Shown here piece after piece: positions 19,611 to 28,945 of a stretch of 64,000 nucleotides of DNA (the first letter of the stretch is position 1; each line of letters begins with the position of its first letter). Made by a program: the position numbers and the translations under genes. This stretch comes from Pseudomonas abietaniphila. Lineage in GTDB: Bacteria > Pseudomonadota > Gammaproteobacteria > Pseudomonadales > Pseudomonadaceae. The DNA lies in the NCBI RefSeq assembly GCF_039697315.1, contig NZ_CP155619.1, positions 5,580,001 through 5,644,000 on the forward strand, in the 5' to 3' direction. The notes beneath the pieces were generated by a model that made no database searches, was not told the origin of the DNA, and saw nothing but the letters and a program-made list of their open reading frames with translations.

Positions 19611-20300
19611 ATGAACCAGGCGGCAACCATTCTGGTGATCGATGACGAGCCGCAGATTCGCAAGTTTCTGCGCATCAGCCTGTCGTCACAAGGCTACAAG
19701 GTCCTGGAGGCCGGCACAGGGACGGAAGGGCTGAGCCAGGCGGCGCTGAACAAGCCTGATCTGCTGGTGCTTGACCTTGGCTTGCCCGACATGGACGGTC
19801 AGGACGTCCTGGCGCAGTTTCGCGAGTGGTCGGCGGTCCCTGTGCTGGTGCTGTCGGTCCGAGCCAGCGAAGGTGAAAAGGTGCGCGCACTGGATTCCGG
19901 CGCCAACGACTACGTGACCAAGCCGTTCGGTATTCAGGAGTTTCTCGCGCGGATTCGGGCCTTGCTGCGTCAGGCACCGGAGACGGGGCAGGTGGAGTCG
20001 GCGTTGGTGATCGGTCCGTTGACCGTCGATCTGGCGTATCGACGCGTCATGCTGGACGCCGTCGAGGTTGCCCTCACGCGCAAGGAGTACGCGGTGCTGG
20101 CGCAGCTGGCGCGGCATCCGGGGCGGGTCATCACCCAGCAGCAACTGCTCAAGGACATCTGGGGGCCGACCCATGTCGATGACACCCACTACTTGCGCAT
20201 CGTGGTCGGGCATCTGCGTCAGAAACTTGCGGATGACCCTGCCGCACCCCGGTTTATCGTGACCGAGGCGGGGGTGGGGTATCGGTTGGTGGAGAGCTGA
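19611..20300 (+). CDS. kdpE: KDP operon response regulator KdpE
   Basis: An OmpR-family activator of kdpFABC. With the start at 19611 (MNQAATILVIDDEPQIR) it has 229 residues. The receiver has phospho-acceptor Asp55 (LLVLDLGLPDMDG) and Lys in TKPFGIQEFLARI. The C-terminal winged helix includes LTRKEYAVLAQLARHPG and GVGYRL. An in-frame ATG at 19593 would add six residues. It lies 58 bp after kdpD and is read with it. Confidence 0.96.
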   Translation: MNQAATILVIDDEPQIRKFLRISLSSQGYKVLEAGTGTEGLSQAALNKPDLLVLDLGLPDMDGQDVLAQFREWSAVPVLVLSVRASEGEKVRALDSGANDYVTKPFGIQEFLARIRALLRQAPETGQVESALVIGPLTVDLAYRRVMLDAVEVALTRKEYAVLAQLARHPGRVITQQQLLKDIWGPTHVDDTHYLRIVVGHLRQKLADDPAAPRFIVTEAGVGYRLVES

Positions 20301-20375
20301 TTTCCGGGTCAAAAGAGAAAAGCGCGTTGCGCGATTAGGTCCAGAACAGTCTGGTGCAGGCTGAATATATCCCCG

Positions 20376-20464
20376 GTGGGAGTTAGCTTGCTGACGAATA
20401 CGTCGTGTCAGGTATATCAATGGTGATTGACACACCGCCTTCGTCAGCAAGCTAACGCCTACAG
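20376..20464. repeat. REPIN after kdpE
   Basis: About 89 bp. TTAGCTTGCTGACGAA and its complement TTCGTCAGCAAGCTAA form the arms, and TGTCAGGTA...TTGACACACCG lies inside. It sits between the convergent kdpE and patatin genes and may also act as a transcript-end hairpin. Confidence 0.85.
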
Positions 20465-20514
20465 GTTTGCGGCAGTCAGAAATCTCTCACTCCCGCCACT
20501 ATTCGCTATTTCCC

Positions 20515-21579
20515 TCAATGCTCCCGCTCATAGCGATCCAGCGTGTCGCGCGCGATTTCGCGGCCGAGGGCGATGAGCTCCGGTGCTTTGTAGAATTCGA
20601 AGAAGCGGCACACGCGCTTGGGGACGTTGATCAGGATGTCCGGCGGGTAACCGGCGATCTTGTACTGCGCCAATGACGTCTGCATCACCTCGAAACTCTG
20701 GTTGATCAGGTCCAGCAGGGATGCGGGGCCCACGTTGTCGACGATGATCGATCCACTGGCAGACTTTGGCGCACCCGCCGCCTGGGGTGCTGCCGCCGGT
20801 TGCTGACCCTGCGGGTCGGCGGATTCCGGGTCGCTGCCACCCAGCCAGGGATTGGACGGCAAGGTGGCGGCGGTCGCCTTGAGGCTGTCCTGTTCGAGTC
20901 GCAAGACATCATCGCCCGCCACGTCCATTTTGCGACGAAACGGCAAGTGCGAACCGATGGAGCTGATCAGGCTGTCGAAGCGCTTTTTCACGGCAGGCGG
21001 GCGCTCGATCACGGGCAACTGGTACTGCTTCTGGTTGGTCGAGTTGAGGTTGACGGCCACGATCAGGTCGCAGTGGCTGGACACCACCGGCACGATCGGC
21101 AACGGGTTGAGCAGACCGCCGTCCACCAGGGTGCGGTTGCCCTGAACCACCGGCGTGAACAGGCTGGGAATCGCGGCCGAGGCGCGCATGGCCGAGTGCA
21201 GGTTGCCTTCCTGGAACCAGATTTCCTGTTGGTTGGTCAGGTCGGTGGCCACGGCGGTGTAGGGAATGCGCAGGTCCTCGATATTGATCTCACCGACGAT
21301 CTCGCGAATCTGCCCGAAGACTTTCTCCCCACGAATGGCCCCAAGCCGAAAGCTGACGTCCACCAGGCGCAACACATCCAGATAATCCAGGCTCTCGATC
21401 CAGGCTTTGTATTCGGGCAGTTTTCCTGCGGCGTAGATCCCGCCAATCACTGCGCCCATCGAGCAGCCAGCGATGCAGGCAATGTCATAACCCCGGCGTT
21501 CCAACTCTTCGATGACCCCAATGTGCGCATATCCCCTGGCACCCCCGGAACCCAAGACCAGCGCAATTCTTTTTTTCAT
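20515..21579 (-). CDS. Patatin-like phospholipase family protein, RssA-like
   Basis: A 354-residue patatin-fold lipid hydrolase. The oxyanion-hole motif is GSGGARGYAHIG (residues 10-21), the nucleophile motif GCSMG has Ser40, and the catalytic dyad partner is Asp153 in DGGLLNP. The first ~230 residues match RssA/YchK proteins. The C-terminal ~120 residues include a proline/alanine-rich linker (about 255-275) and a helical tail. There is no signal peptide, so it is probably cytosolic or membrane-peripheral. Confidence 0.88.
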   Translation of the reverse strand: MKKRIALVLGSGGARGYAHIGVIEELERRGYDIACIAGCSMGAVIGGIYAAGKLPEYKAWIESLDYLDVLRLVDVSFRLGAIRGEKVFGQIREIVGEINIEDLRIPYTAVATDLTNQQEIWFQEGNLHSAMRASAAIPSLFTPVVQGNRTLVDGGLLNPLPIVPVVSSHCDLIVAVNLNSTNQKQYQLPVIERPPAVKKRFDSLISSIGSHLPFRRKMDVAGDDVLRLEQDSLKATAATLPSNPWLGGSDPESADPQGQQPAAAPQAAGAPKSASGSIIVDNVGPASLLDLINQSFEVMQTSLAQYKIAGYPPDILINVPKRVCRFFEFYKAPELIALGREIARDTLDRYEREH

Positions 21580-21803
21580 GTACAGGCTCCCCGTTGCAAT
21601 GGTTCTACCCTACGCCCAAGGCCGCAGCGATTCATCTGGTCTTTGTCGAGAATCTCCCACGCCGTCGCGCACGAACGTGCGGATGTCGGCGTTGCCTGCG
21701 AAAAATGCCGGTATCTTTTTTGGATGGCGGATGTAATCTTAATGCGCGGGCAGGTGGCTGTGCTGTCCGGCCCTACTCATTTTCAAGCAGAAGGAGTCAC
21801 CCG

Positions 21804-22196
21804 ATGCCCTTGGTCAGAATCGACGTTGCTGCTCAAACCTCTTCCGACACCGTTACGGCGATTGGCGATGTCATCTACGAAGCGATGCTCAGCACGGCCA
21901 ATGTGCCTGAACACGACAAGTTCCAGATCGTCCATCGCCATGCTTCGGAAGAACTGGTTTACCCGGCGGCGGGGTATCTGGGCGTGACGTACACCCCAAA
22001 CATCGTGTTCATCCAGATTACCTGGAACGAGGGGCGAAGCATCGACGTCAAGAAAGCGTTCTACAAGGCCGTGGCGCAGGGGATTCACGACCGGACCGGG
22101 CTACGACAGGAAGACATCTGGATCAACCTGGTCGAGGTCAAACGCGAAAACTGGTCGTTCGGCAACGGCGACATGCAGTACGCCCCGAAGGACTGA
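21804..22196 (+). CDS. Tautomerase family protein
   Basis: A 130-residue member of the tautomerase/4-oxalocrotonate tautomerase superfamily of the longer type. Removal of the initiator Met would expose the catalytic Pro (MPLVRIDV). The rest (SDTVTAIGDVIYEAM, GIHDRTGLRQEDIWINLVEVKRENWSFGNGDMQY) follows the family pattern. An AAGGAG lies 8 bp before the ATG. The substrate is unknown. It appears monocistronic. Confidence 0.88.
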   Translation: MPLVRIDVAAQTSSDTVTAIGDVIYEAMLSTANVPEHDKFQIVHRHASEELVYPAAGYLGVTYTPNIVFIQITWNEGRSIDVKKAFYKAVAQGIHDRTGLRQEDIWINLVEVKRENWSFGNGDMQYAPKD

Positions 22197-22359
22197 TCAA
22201 TACCCGCGCCCACGCGCGGACGCGGGCGGCAGATCACAAGGCGTTCATGATCAACGCCGACGATAGAAATCGATAGGCTCGGACGGCCGAGTGTGGCACT
22301 TTTGCATCGCCGGGCCGTCAAAGCCGCATCATCGATTTCCATTGTTGAGGTAACACCGC

Positions 22360-22638
22360 ATGAAAGCCTGGATCTGCCTGCCTTTGCTTGCCCTCGTTCT
22401 CACAGGCTGCGCTGGTAAAACCGCCTACCGCGACACCTGCGCCACGAATCTGGATGCCGCCTGGCATGAGCTGGATCTGGCCAAGGCGGAAGGTTTCGCC
22501 GGTACGGTCAGCTACTCGAAAGCCTTGTCGTTGCTGACAGGCGCCAAGACCCAGCAGCAATTCGAGGCGTTCGAGGGCTGTTCCGAGAAAGCCGAGAAAG
22601 CCCGTTTCTATATCCGTGAGTCCCGCGCCGGTCGGTAA
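22360..22638 (+). CDS. Small lipoprotein of unknown function
   Basis: A 92-residue protein with a lipoprotein signal (MKAWICLPLLALVLTGCAG) whose lipobox LTGC puts lipidated Cys17 at the mature N-terminus. The mature part is short, charged and helical and has two further cysteines (DTCATN, EGCSEK) that may pair. It has no recognisable enzymatic motif. Confidence 0.75.
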   Translation: MKAWICLPLLALVLTGCAGKTAYRDTCATNLDAAWHELDLAKAEGFAGTVSYSKALSLLTGAKTQQQFEAFEGCSEKAEKARFYIRESRAGR

Positions 22639-22663
22639 CTCGGGTCGGGTGCCACGTCATTCT

Positions 22664-22755
22664 CTGTGGGCGCGAATTTATTCGCGAGAGGCCGGTCCAG
22701 GCGCAGTAGCTTGATTGCCTGATCCATCTCATCGCGAATGAATTCGCGCCCACAG
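22664..22755. repeat. REPIN
   Basis: A 92-bp element with ends CTGTGGGCGCGAATTTATTC and GAATGAATTCGCGCCCACAG, closely related to the copy at 9621-9712. It lies between the lipoprotein gene and the moxR gene. Confidence 0.9.
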
Positions 22756-22933
22756 TGTTTTCATCCGCTGGAATTCTCTGATCAATCAGCGAGCCTTCAC
22801 CTCCCGTAACAAATAGTCCCCAATCGCTTCATCCGCTCTGGCGAAAAGGCCTACGCTGAATTTAAAGTGGCGACACGTCTGGCATCTTCTGCAGTCCTAC
22901 TAGCCATGAGCAGTCGCCTGGGGAGGCTTTCCA

Positions 22934-23851
22934 ATGGGCAGAAAACTGGATGCTTGTCTAAACGCGATCAATGAAGTGGTGCTGGGCAAGGAGCCCCAGG
23001 TTCGTCTGGCCATGACGTGTCTGCTGGGCGGCGGCCATCTGTTGATCGAAGATTTGCCCGGCATGGGCAAAACCACGCTCAGTCACACGCTGGCGCGGGT
23101 ATTGGGGTTGAGTTTTCAGCGCATTCAGTTCACTTCCGACCTGCTGCCGGGGGATATTCTCGGCACCTCGATCTTTGACCGGGAAACCGGCCAGTTCACC
23201 TTTCATCCCGGACCGATCTTCGCCGAACTGGTGCTGGCCGACGAGATCAACCGGGCGACACCGAAAAGCCAGAGCGCCCTGCTCGAAGCGATGGAGGAGG
23301 GTCAGGTGACCATCGAGGGTGCAACCCGTCTGTTGCCGGATCCCTTTTTTGTCATCGCCACGCAAAACCCGTTCAGCCAGGGTGGCACGTTTGCTTTACC
23401 CGAGTCGCAACTGGACCGGTTTCTGATGCGCTTGTCACTGGGCTATCCGGCGCGCTCGGCGGAAAAGGCCTTGCTGTTGGGCGAATCGCGACGCGAGTTA
23501 TTACCGCGCATCGAGCCGATTCTCGACCACACTGAACTGGCCGCCCTGCAGGAAGAGGTGCGTCGGGTCCGGGCGAGCGATGCACTGGTGGATTACGTGC
23601 TGCGGTTGGTGGATGCGACGCGCAGCCAACCGCAATTTGCCTACGGATTGTCGCCTAGGGCGAGCCTGGCGATTCTGTCCGCTGCGCGGGCGTGGGCGCT
23701 GTTGGTCGGGCGTGATTACGTGATACCTGAAGACGTTCAGGCGATTTTGCCGGCGGTGATTGGCCATCGCCTGCGCGAGCGTTCCGATCCGACCGGGCAC
23801 GGCGGCGGAGCGTTGGTTCAATGGCTGCTGCGTGAGGTGCCGGTGCTTTGA
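22934..23851 (+). CDS. MoxR-family AAA+ ATPase
   Basis: A 305-residue AAA+ ATPase. Walker A is DLPGMGKT (40-47), Walker B LVLADEINRATPKSQ (about 99-113), sensor 1 FVIATQNPFSQGGTF, and arginine-finger and sensor-2 regions follow. MoxR proteins act as chaperones that mature partner complexes. The partner here is probably the DUF58 protein encoded next, whose start overlaps this stop in TGATG. A GGAGG precedes the ATG. Confidence 0.92.
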   Translation: MGRKLDACLNAINEVVLGKEPQVRLAMTCLLGGGHLLIEDLPGMGKTTLSHTLARVLGLSFQRIQFTSDLLPGDILGTSIFDRETGQFTFHPGPIFAELVLADEINRATPKSQSALLEAMEEGQVTIEGATRLLPDPFFVIATQNPFSQGGTFALPESQLDRFLMRLSLGYPARSAEKALLLGESRRELLPRIEPILDHTELAALQEEVRRVRASDALVDYVLRLVDATRSQPQFAYGLSPRASLAILSAARAWALLVGRDYVIPEDVQAILPAVIGHRLRERSDPTGHGGGALVQWLLREVPVL

Positions 23852-24804
23852 TGCCACAGTTGAAACCGGTCTGGCAGCGCTGGGTGGGACGTCGTATTCC
23901 CCCGGCGTCGCGGATCGAGCTGGATCACCGCCGAATCTTCATACTGCCGACCCGGGTCGGCGGTACGTACGCGTTGGTGCTGTTTTTACTGTTACTGGTG
24001 TCGATCAATTACCAGAACAGCCTGGCCTATGGTCTGACCTTCCTCATGGTGTCGGTGGGGATCCTTGCGATCCTCCACACGTATCGCAACTTCAGCGGCC
24101 TGATCCTCAGCGCCAGCAATGCCCGTTCGGTGTTCGTCGGGGAGCCGGTGCAATTGCGCCTGCGGCTGGAAAGCAGCTCCAGCGGTCATCAGGCCATCGC
24201 GCTGGGCTGGGACAGCGAGCAACTGGAACAGACCGATGTCGATCCCGAGCGTCAGGTCGAAGTCGCATTGACGTTGCCCGCCGTTCATCGGGGGTGGTTG
24301 CGGGCGCCGCGTCTGCGGGTTGAAAGCGTGTTTCCGTTAGGTATTTTTCGCGCCTGGAGCTGGCTCGACCTGGAACAGACGGTGCTGATCTATCCGCGCC
24401 CGGTGCCCGGCAGCATGCCGTTGCTGAAAGGGGTGCAACCTCATGCCGAAGATGACGGTCAGGCCACGCAGGGGCAGGGCGTCGATGACTATCAGGGGCT
24501 GCGCGCGTGGCAGCCCGGCGATTCGATGCGCCGCATGCACTGGAAAGCCTGGTCGCGCGGGCAGGGGCTGATGGTCAAGGAGTTCACCGACCTCAGCGGT
24601 CACGACTTGTGTCTGGATTTCATGGCGTTGGGCGGCGACATCGAAGAGCGCCTGTCGCGCCTGTGTTACTGGGTGCTGGAATTGTCCCAGCGTCAGCAAC
24701 CGTTCGCCTTGCGCCTGCCGGGTTTTCTGTCCGCCGTGGACAGCGGAGACGCACACCGTGAAGCCTGTTTGCGGCAATTGGCGCTCTACGGCGTGCGGGC
24801 ATGA
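23851..24804 (+). CDS. DUF58 domain-containing protein
   Basis: A 317-residue protein with two N-terminal membrane helices (about 27-70) and a C-terminal DUF58 region with the signature GVDDYQGLRAWQPGDSMRRMHWKAWSR, which contains the conserved R-x-W block. DUF58 proteins accompany MoxR ATPases and usually carry a VWA-like fold. The start is at the ATG inside TGATG (23851). It forms an operon with moxR upstream and tgpA 13 bp downstream. Confidence 0.9.
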   Translation: MPQLKPVWQRWVGRRIPPASRIELDHRRIFILPTRVGGTYALVLFLLLLVSINYQNSLAYGLTFLMVSVGILAILHTYRNFSGLILSASNARSVFVGEPVQLRLRLESSSSGHQAIALGWDSEQLEQTDVDPERQVEVALTLPAVHRGWLRAPRLRVESVFPLGIFRAWSWLDLEQTVLIYPRPVPGSMPLLKGVQPHAEDDGQATQGQGVDDYQGLRAWQPGDSMRRMHWKAWSRGQGLMVKEFTDLSGHDLCLDFMALGGDIEERLSRLCYWVLELSQRQQPFALRLPGFLSAVDSGDAHREACLRQLALYGVRA

Positions 24805-24817
24805 GCATGAGGTGGTC

Positions 24818-26818
24818 ATGACGTCGACCCATCTTGCCCAACCGATTCCGCGCGTCAGCCTGAACTGGCTGTTGATCGCCCAGGCACTGGTCATCGTACC
24901 GTTCGCGCTGCACATTCCCGTTTCCCTGATCGTCTTGTGGCTGGCCTGCACGTTCTGGCGCATCCAGATCTTCCGCATGCGCGTGCCGATGCCGGGCACC
25001 TGGGTCAAGTCGGGTTTGCTGGTGGGAACAGCGGGCGGGATCTTTCTCGCGCGGGGCAGTCTGGTCGGGCTGGATGCCGGGGCGGCGCTGCTTATTGCTG
25101 CGTTCATCCTGAAAATGCTGGAGATGCAGACCCGGCGCGACGCGCTGGTGCTGATTTTCCTGGGGTTCTTTTGCGTTGCCGTGGGCTATCTGTTCGAGGA
25201 CGCGATGCTTTGGGGGCTGTTCACGCTGCTGCCGATTGCGACCTTGCTGGCCGCGCTGATCGGGCTGCAACAATCGGCGGTGTCCAGTAAACCTGCGAGC
25301 ACCTTGATGCTGGCGGTCAAGCTGCTGTTGCAGGCGGTGCCGCTGATGCTGTTGTTGTTTCTGTTCTTTCCGCGCCTGGATCCGTTGTGGTCGCTGCCGC
25401 AACCCAGCAACAAGGCGCTCACAGGGCTGTCCGACAGCATGGCGCCGGGCGACATCGCCGAATTGAGCAAGTCCGCTGCCCTGGTGTTCAGGGCCAGTTT
25501 CGAGGGGGCCACGCCGCCGCGCAATCAGCAGTACTGGCGGGGCCTGACACTGGAGCAGTTCGACGGCCGGCGCTGGTCGCAATCCTCCCGCGCGCAAGTG
25601 CCGGATGCGCCTGACTGGCACAGGGGAGGCGAAAAGCTCAGTTACAGCATTGTCATGGAACCGACCGGCAAACCGTGGCTGATGGCCCTGGATGTCGGTG
25701 AGGTCGAACTGGCCGGCGTTCGCCAGATGAGCGATTTTCGCTGGCAGCGGCGACGCCCGATCGATCAGTCGATGCTTTACAGCGTCACGTCCTGGCCGGA
25801 TGCCGTGCGTGAAACCGTCCTGAACGAAGGCGGGCGGATGCAGAACTTGCAACTGCCCGCCAAGGGCAACCCTGAGACGCGCGAGTTCGCCGCCGATCTG
25901 CACCGCCGCTACGGCAAACCCGACGCGCTGGTGGACGCGCTGCTGTCTTACTTCACCGGGCAGCCTTTCCATTACACCCTCAAACCGCCCGCGCTGGGTC
26001 CCAACAGCATCGATGACTTTCTGTTCGGCAGCCGCGCCGGATTCTGCGCCCATTACGCAGGCGCAATGACTTACGTGCTGCGGGCCGCAGGCATTCCCGC
26101 GCGGGTGGTGGCCGGCTATCAGGGCGGCGAGCTGAACCCGGATGGCAACTACATCAGCGTGCGCCAGTTCGACGCTCACGCTTGGGTGGAATACTGGCAG
26201 GCGGGCGTTGGCTGGCGCAGTGTCGATCCAACGGCCGCCGTGGCACCTGCCCGGATCGAGCAAGGCCTGGAGCAGGCGCTGGCCGCCGATGAAGATTTCC
26301 TGGCGGACTCACCGATGTCGGCGCTGCGTTATCGGCATCTGGCCTGGCTCAATTCGATTCGCTTGAGTTGGGATAACCTCAACTACGGCTGGCAGCGCTG
26401 GGTCCTCGGCTATCAGGGACAGCAACAACTGCAGGTGCTGGGCCGCTGGTTCTCCGGGTTCCAGGCGCCGGTCTTTGCCGGGGGCGCAGTGGTCATCCTC
26501 GGGTTGATCGCGTTGTGGCTGTTCAAGCCGTGGCGACGGGAAAGCGATTCGCAACTCCGTTTGTTCAACGCTTTCGAACGACTGCTGGCGCGCCATGGTC
26601 TCAGACGTCAACAGGGCGAAGGCGCGCAAGCGTTCGCCGCGCGTGCTGCCCAGCGTTTTCCGACCCATGCGGACGCCATCGAAGGTTTTGCCCGCGAGTT
26701 CGAAGCGCAACGTTATGCCGGCGTTTCCGGTTCGGCCGCCCAATTGCGTCGACGTTTGAAATACCTGCGTCGCAGCTTGCCCTGGCGCCTGTCGGCAGTG
26801 AAGGACAGGCAGCGTTAA
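24818..26818 (+). CDS. tgpA: Transglutaminase-like protease TgpA
   Basis: A 666-residue inner-membrane protein. Five or six helices lie in residues 15-185. A large periplasmic transglutaminase-core domain follows, with catalytic triad Cys410 (GSRAGFCAHYAGAM), His454 (FDAHAWVEYW) and Asp470 (GWRSVDPTAAV). A final helix (about 560-585) and a DUF4129-type cytosolic tail complete it. The P. aeruginosa homologue (PA2873) is essential. MoxR, DUF58 and TgpA are encoded together, as in that species. The start is set at 24818; upstream codons in frame overlap the DUF58 gene. Confidence 0.93.
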   Translation: MTSTHLAQPIPRVSLNWLLIAQALVIVPFALHIPVSLIVLWLACTFWRIQIFRMRVPMPGTWVKSGLLVGTAGGIFLARGSLVGLDAGAALLIAAFILKMLEMQTRRDALVLIFLGFFCVAVGYLFEDAMLWGLFTLLPIATLLAALIGLQQSAVSSKPASTLMLAVKLLLQAVPLMLLLFLFFPRLDPLWSLPQPSNKALTGLSDSMAPGDIAELSKSAALVFRASFEGATPPRNQQYWRGLTLEQFDGRRWSQSSRAQVPDAPDWHRGGEKLSYSIVMEPTGKPWLMALDVGEVELAGVRQMSDFRWQRRRPIDQSMLYSVTSWPDAVRETVLNEGGRMQNLQLPAKGNPETREFAADLHRRYGKPDALVDALLSYFTGQPFHYTLKPPALGPNSIDDFLFGSRAGFCAHYAGAMTYVLRAAGIPARVVAGYQGGELNPDGNYISVRQFDAHAWVEYWQAGVGWRSVDPTAAVAPARIEQGLEQALAADEDFLADSPMSALRYRHLAWLNSIRLSWDNLNYGWQRWVLGYQGQQQLQVLGRWFSGFQAPVFAGGAVVILGLIALWLFKPWRRESDSQLRLFNAFERLLARHGLRRQQGEGAQAFAARAAQRFPTHADAIEGFAREFEAQRYAGVSGSAAQLRRRLKYLRRSLPWRLSAVKDRQR

Positions 26819-26839
26819 CTGACACCATAGGAGTGCCTC

Positions 26840-27619
26840 ATGTCTGCCATGGTCGATCACTTGATCGCCGAGATTCTCAGCCTCAACGTCAAGTTGCTGG
26901 CGTGTCATGCGCGCCTAGTCGCGTCCACGGACAGTGAGGCGCTGCATGATCTGCGCACCACTGTCCGGCGTCTGCGCAGCGTGCTTCGGCCCCTGCGCGG
27001 GTTGCCAGGCATGGAGCAGGTCGAGGAGGCTGCCAAAGGGGTGGGTGACCTCACGACGCCCCTGCGCGACATGCAGGTGCTGGCCGCTTACCTGCGCGTG
27101 CAGGGTATGGATCAGGCGGCCGTCAAACGGGAGAAGTATCTCGCGACAGCCTGCCCTCGGGTCGCCAGCTCGGCTGAGCTCAATCGCTTGTTCGGGGTGC
27201 TGGACCAGCTTCCTTCCTTTCTGCGCGCGCAACAGCGCCATGGTCTGCTCAAGAAGCTGCGCCAACGCATCGAAAAGCGCATGGACAAGCAGTGGAAGAC
27301 CCTGCGTGAAGCCATGGCGGATCCCGCCCATGATCGACACCGTCTGCGGTTATTGATCAAGCGCGTCCGGTATGCGGCCGAAGCGTATCCCGAACTGAGC
27401 CACCAGCCAGACGGCATGCAGAAGCGCCTTAAATCGGCCCAAGGTGCGCTGGGTGACTGGCATGACCATCTGCAATGGCTGGCGCAGGCTGTGCAGCAAG
27501 CCGATCTGGCGCCCTGCGTCGCCGGTTGGGAACTGGGGATTCTGCGCGCCGAAGAGAAGTCCGACAAAGCGCTGGAGCGGCTGTTTCACGCCTGCTTTGG
27601 TGACGCGCCTGCACATTGA
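26840..27619 (+). CDS. CHAD domain-containing protein
   Basis: A 259-residue all-helical protein. The conserved CHAD histidine and basic residues are visible in LHDLRTTVRRLRSVLRPLRG, in HRLRLLIKRVRYAAEAYPEL and in LGDWHDHLQWL. CHAD domains bind inorganic polyphosphate, so association with polyphosphate granules is likely; this is family knowledge. No CYTH triphosphatase domain is attached. It lies 21 bp after tgpA with an AGGAG ribosome-binding site. Confidence 0.85.
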   Translation: MSAMVDHLIAEILSLNVKLLACHARLVASTDSEALHDLRTTVRRLRSVLRPLRGLPGMEQVEEAAKGVGDLTTPLRDMQVLAAYLRVQGMDQAAVKREKYLATACPRVASSAELNRLFGVLDQLPSFLRAQQRHGLLKKLRQRIEKRMDKQWKTLREAMADPAHDRHRLRLLIKRVRYAAEAYPELSHQPDGMQKRLKSAQGALGDWHDHLQWLAQAVQQADLAPCVAGWELGILRAEEKSDKALERLFHACFGDAPAH

Positions 27620-27728
27620 TCCCGATCAGGCCGCAGGATTGGCGCAAATGAGCGCTGTCCTGTGGCCGATGCCTCGATAAGATCCTGCACTTCACTCACC
27701 GATTCGTTGGCTGCCACATGGAGTGCGC

Positions 27729-28523
27729 ATGACATTCTCCCAATTGCTCGAAGCCGTTCGCGATAATCCGCAGTCGGTGACCATTCCCGCATCGTGGTCT
27801 CAGGGCCGTTCGTGTTTCGGGGGCCTGATCGCGGCGCTGCAGTTCGAGGCCATGCGCGCGAAGGTGCCGGTCGATCGGCCGGTTCGTTCACTGGCGATCT
27901 GTTTCGTCGGCCCTCCGGCGATCGACACGCCGATTTCATTCGACGTCGAAATCCTGCGCGAGGGCAAAGCGGTCAGTCAGGTGCTGGGGCGTGCCGTGCA
28001 GAATGGCGAAACCGTGACATTGATTCAGGGCAGCTTCGGCGCACCTCGCGAATCGATGATTGCGGTTGACGCCGAACCTGCGCCTGCGCTCAAACCCGTG
28101 GAGGATGTCCCGGCATTCCCGTTCATTCCCGGGGTGATGCCTGAATACCTGCGTTTTATCGACATGCGCTGGGCGTTGGGCGGTCTGCCGTACACCCACA
28201 CGAAATCGCCGGCCATTGGGGGCTACGCGCGTTTGAAGGATGTTGAGGAGGAGAAACTGACCGAGGCGCATCTGCTCGCGCTCGTCGACAGCTGGCCGCC
28301 TGCCGTATTGCCGCACCTGAATAAGCCGGCGCCGGGCAGTTCGCTGACCTGGACCATCGAGTTTGTGCAGCCTTTGCCTGAGCTGACGACCCGTGACTGG
28401 ACGCAATACAAGGCGGTGATCGAGCACGCGCGTGACGGTTACGGCCACGTGGCAGCTGGATTGTGGACGCCAAAAGGGGAGCTGGTTGCAATCAGCCGTC
28501 AGACCGTGACGGTGTTCGGATAG
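27729..28523 (+). CDS. Acyl-CoA thioesterase, TesB-like double hotdog
   Basis: A 264-residue protein with two hotdog repeats, of the TesB/4HBT_3 type. Useful landmarks are SWSQGRSCFGGLIAALQFEAM in the first half and the second-half segment LVDSWPPAVLPHLNKPAPGSSLTWTIEF. It probably hydrolyses medium- or long-chain acyl-CoA. The start is at 27729 (MTFSQLLEAV). A terminator-like hairpin lies between it and the convergent small gene. Confidence 0.85.
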   Translation: MTFSQLLEAVRDNPQSVTIPASWSQGRSCFGGLIAALQFEAMRAKVPVDRPVRSLAICFVGPPAIDTPISFDVEILREGKAVSQVLGRAVQNGETVTLIQGSFGAPRESMIAVDAEPAPALKPVEDVPAFPFIPGVMPEYLRFIDMRWALGGLPYTHTKSPAIGGYARLKDVEEEKLTEAHLLALVDSWPPAVLPHLNKPAPGSSLTWTIEFVQPLPELTTRDWTQYKAVIEHARDGYGHVAAGLWTPKGELVAISRQTVTVFG

Positions 28524-28584
28524 ACGCCGCGATGTTGCACCGCAAGCATTTCAATTCGGGAACTCAATACGTGAGTCGCCCACC

Positions 28585-28614
28585 CGCCCGAGACCTTACT
28601 GGCCTCGGGTTTTG
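28585..28614. terminator. Intrinsic terminator after the thioesterase gene
   Basis: CCCGAG (28587-28592) pairs with CTCGGG (28604-28609) and is followed by TTTT. It overlaps the last codons of the convergent small gene on the opposite strand. Confidence 0.65.
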
Positions 28615-28817
28615 ATGGCCTGCGCGGCGACCAGACCCAGCACGCCGATGGCGGCAGACGTCACGCTGGCACTCAGGGCGCCGTCGAGCAAGAGCAGGCC
28701 TGAGACGATCGACAGCGGAAACGCCAGGGACGACAGCACCAGATTGGACGGCAGGCCGGATTTGTTGGCGGCCGCGAAGAAGTCTTCAAGGTGCAGGTTG
28801 GTAATGAACTTGGGCAT
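28596..28817 (-). CDS. Small hydrophobic protein of unknown function
   Basis: A 73-residue protein with a polar N-terminus (MPKFITNLHLEDFFAAANKSGLPSN) and two hydrophobic stretches (about 27-45 and 48-66). It probably sits in the inner membrane. A GAGG precedes the ATG. I do not recognise the family. The sequence is well formed, and hydropathy and codon use favour a real gene. Confidence 0.6.
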   Translation of the reverse strand: MPKFITNLHLEDFFAAANKSGLPSNLVLSSLAFPLSIVSGLLLLDGALSASVTSAAIGVLGLVAAQAIKTRGQ

Positions 28818-28945
28818 GATGATGACCTCGCAATGCCTGAATAAGAACCGTTTTCGATGGGTTCAGAATAGGCCCGCAACCGTGGGACGGCGAATCGAGG
28901 TTTGCTATCGGTGTGATAGGCGGCATGGGGGAAAGGTAATGGGTC

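Noticed and set aside
24620..26263. A 547-codon minus-strand frame across DUF58 and tgpA, and similar long antisense frames at 14516-16045, 42080-43471, 43490-44500, 840-2003 and 38841-40040
   Set aside because: All lie opposite genes with clear family motifs and give low-complexity Arg/Gln/His-rich translations with no recognisable domain.
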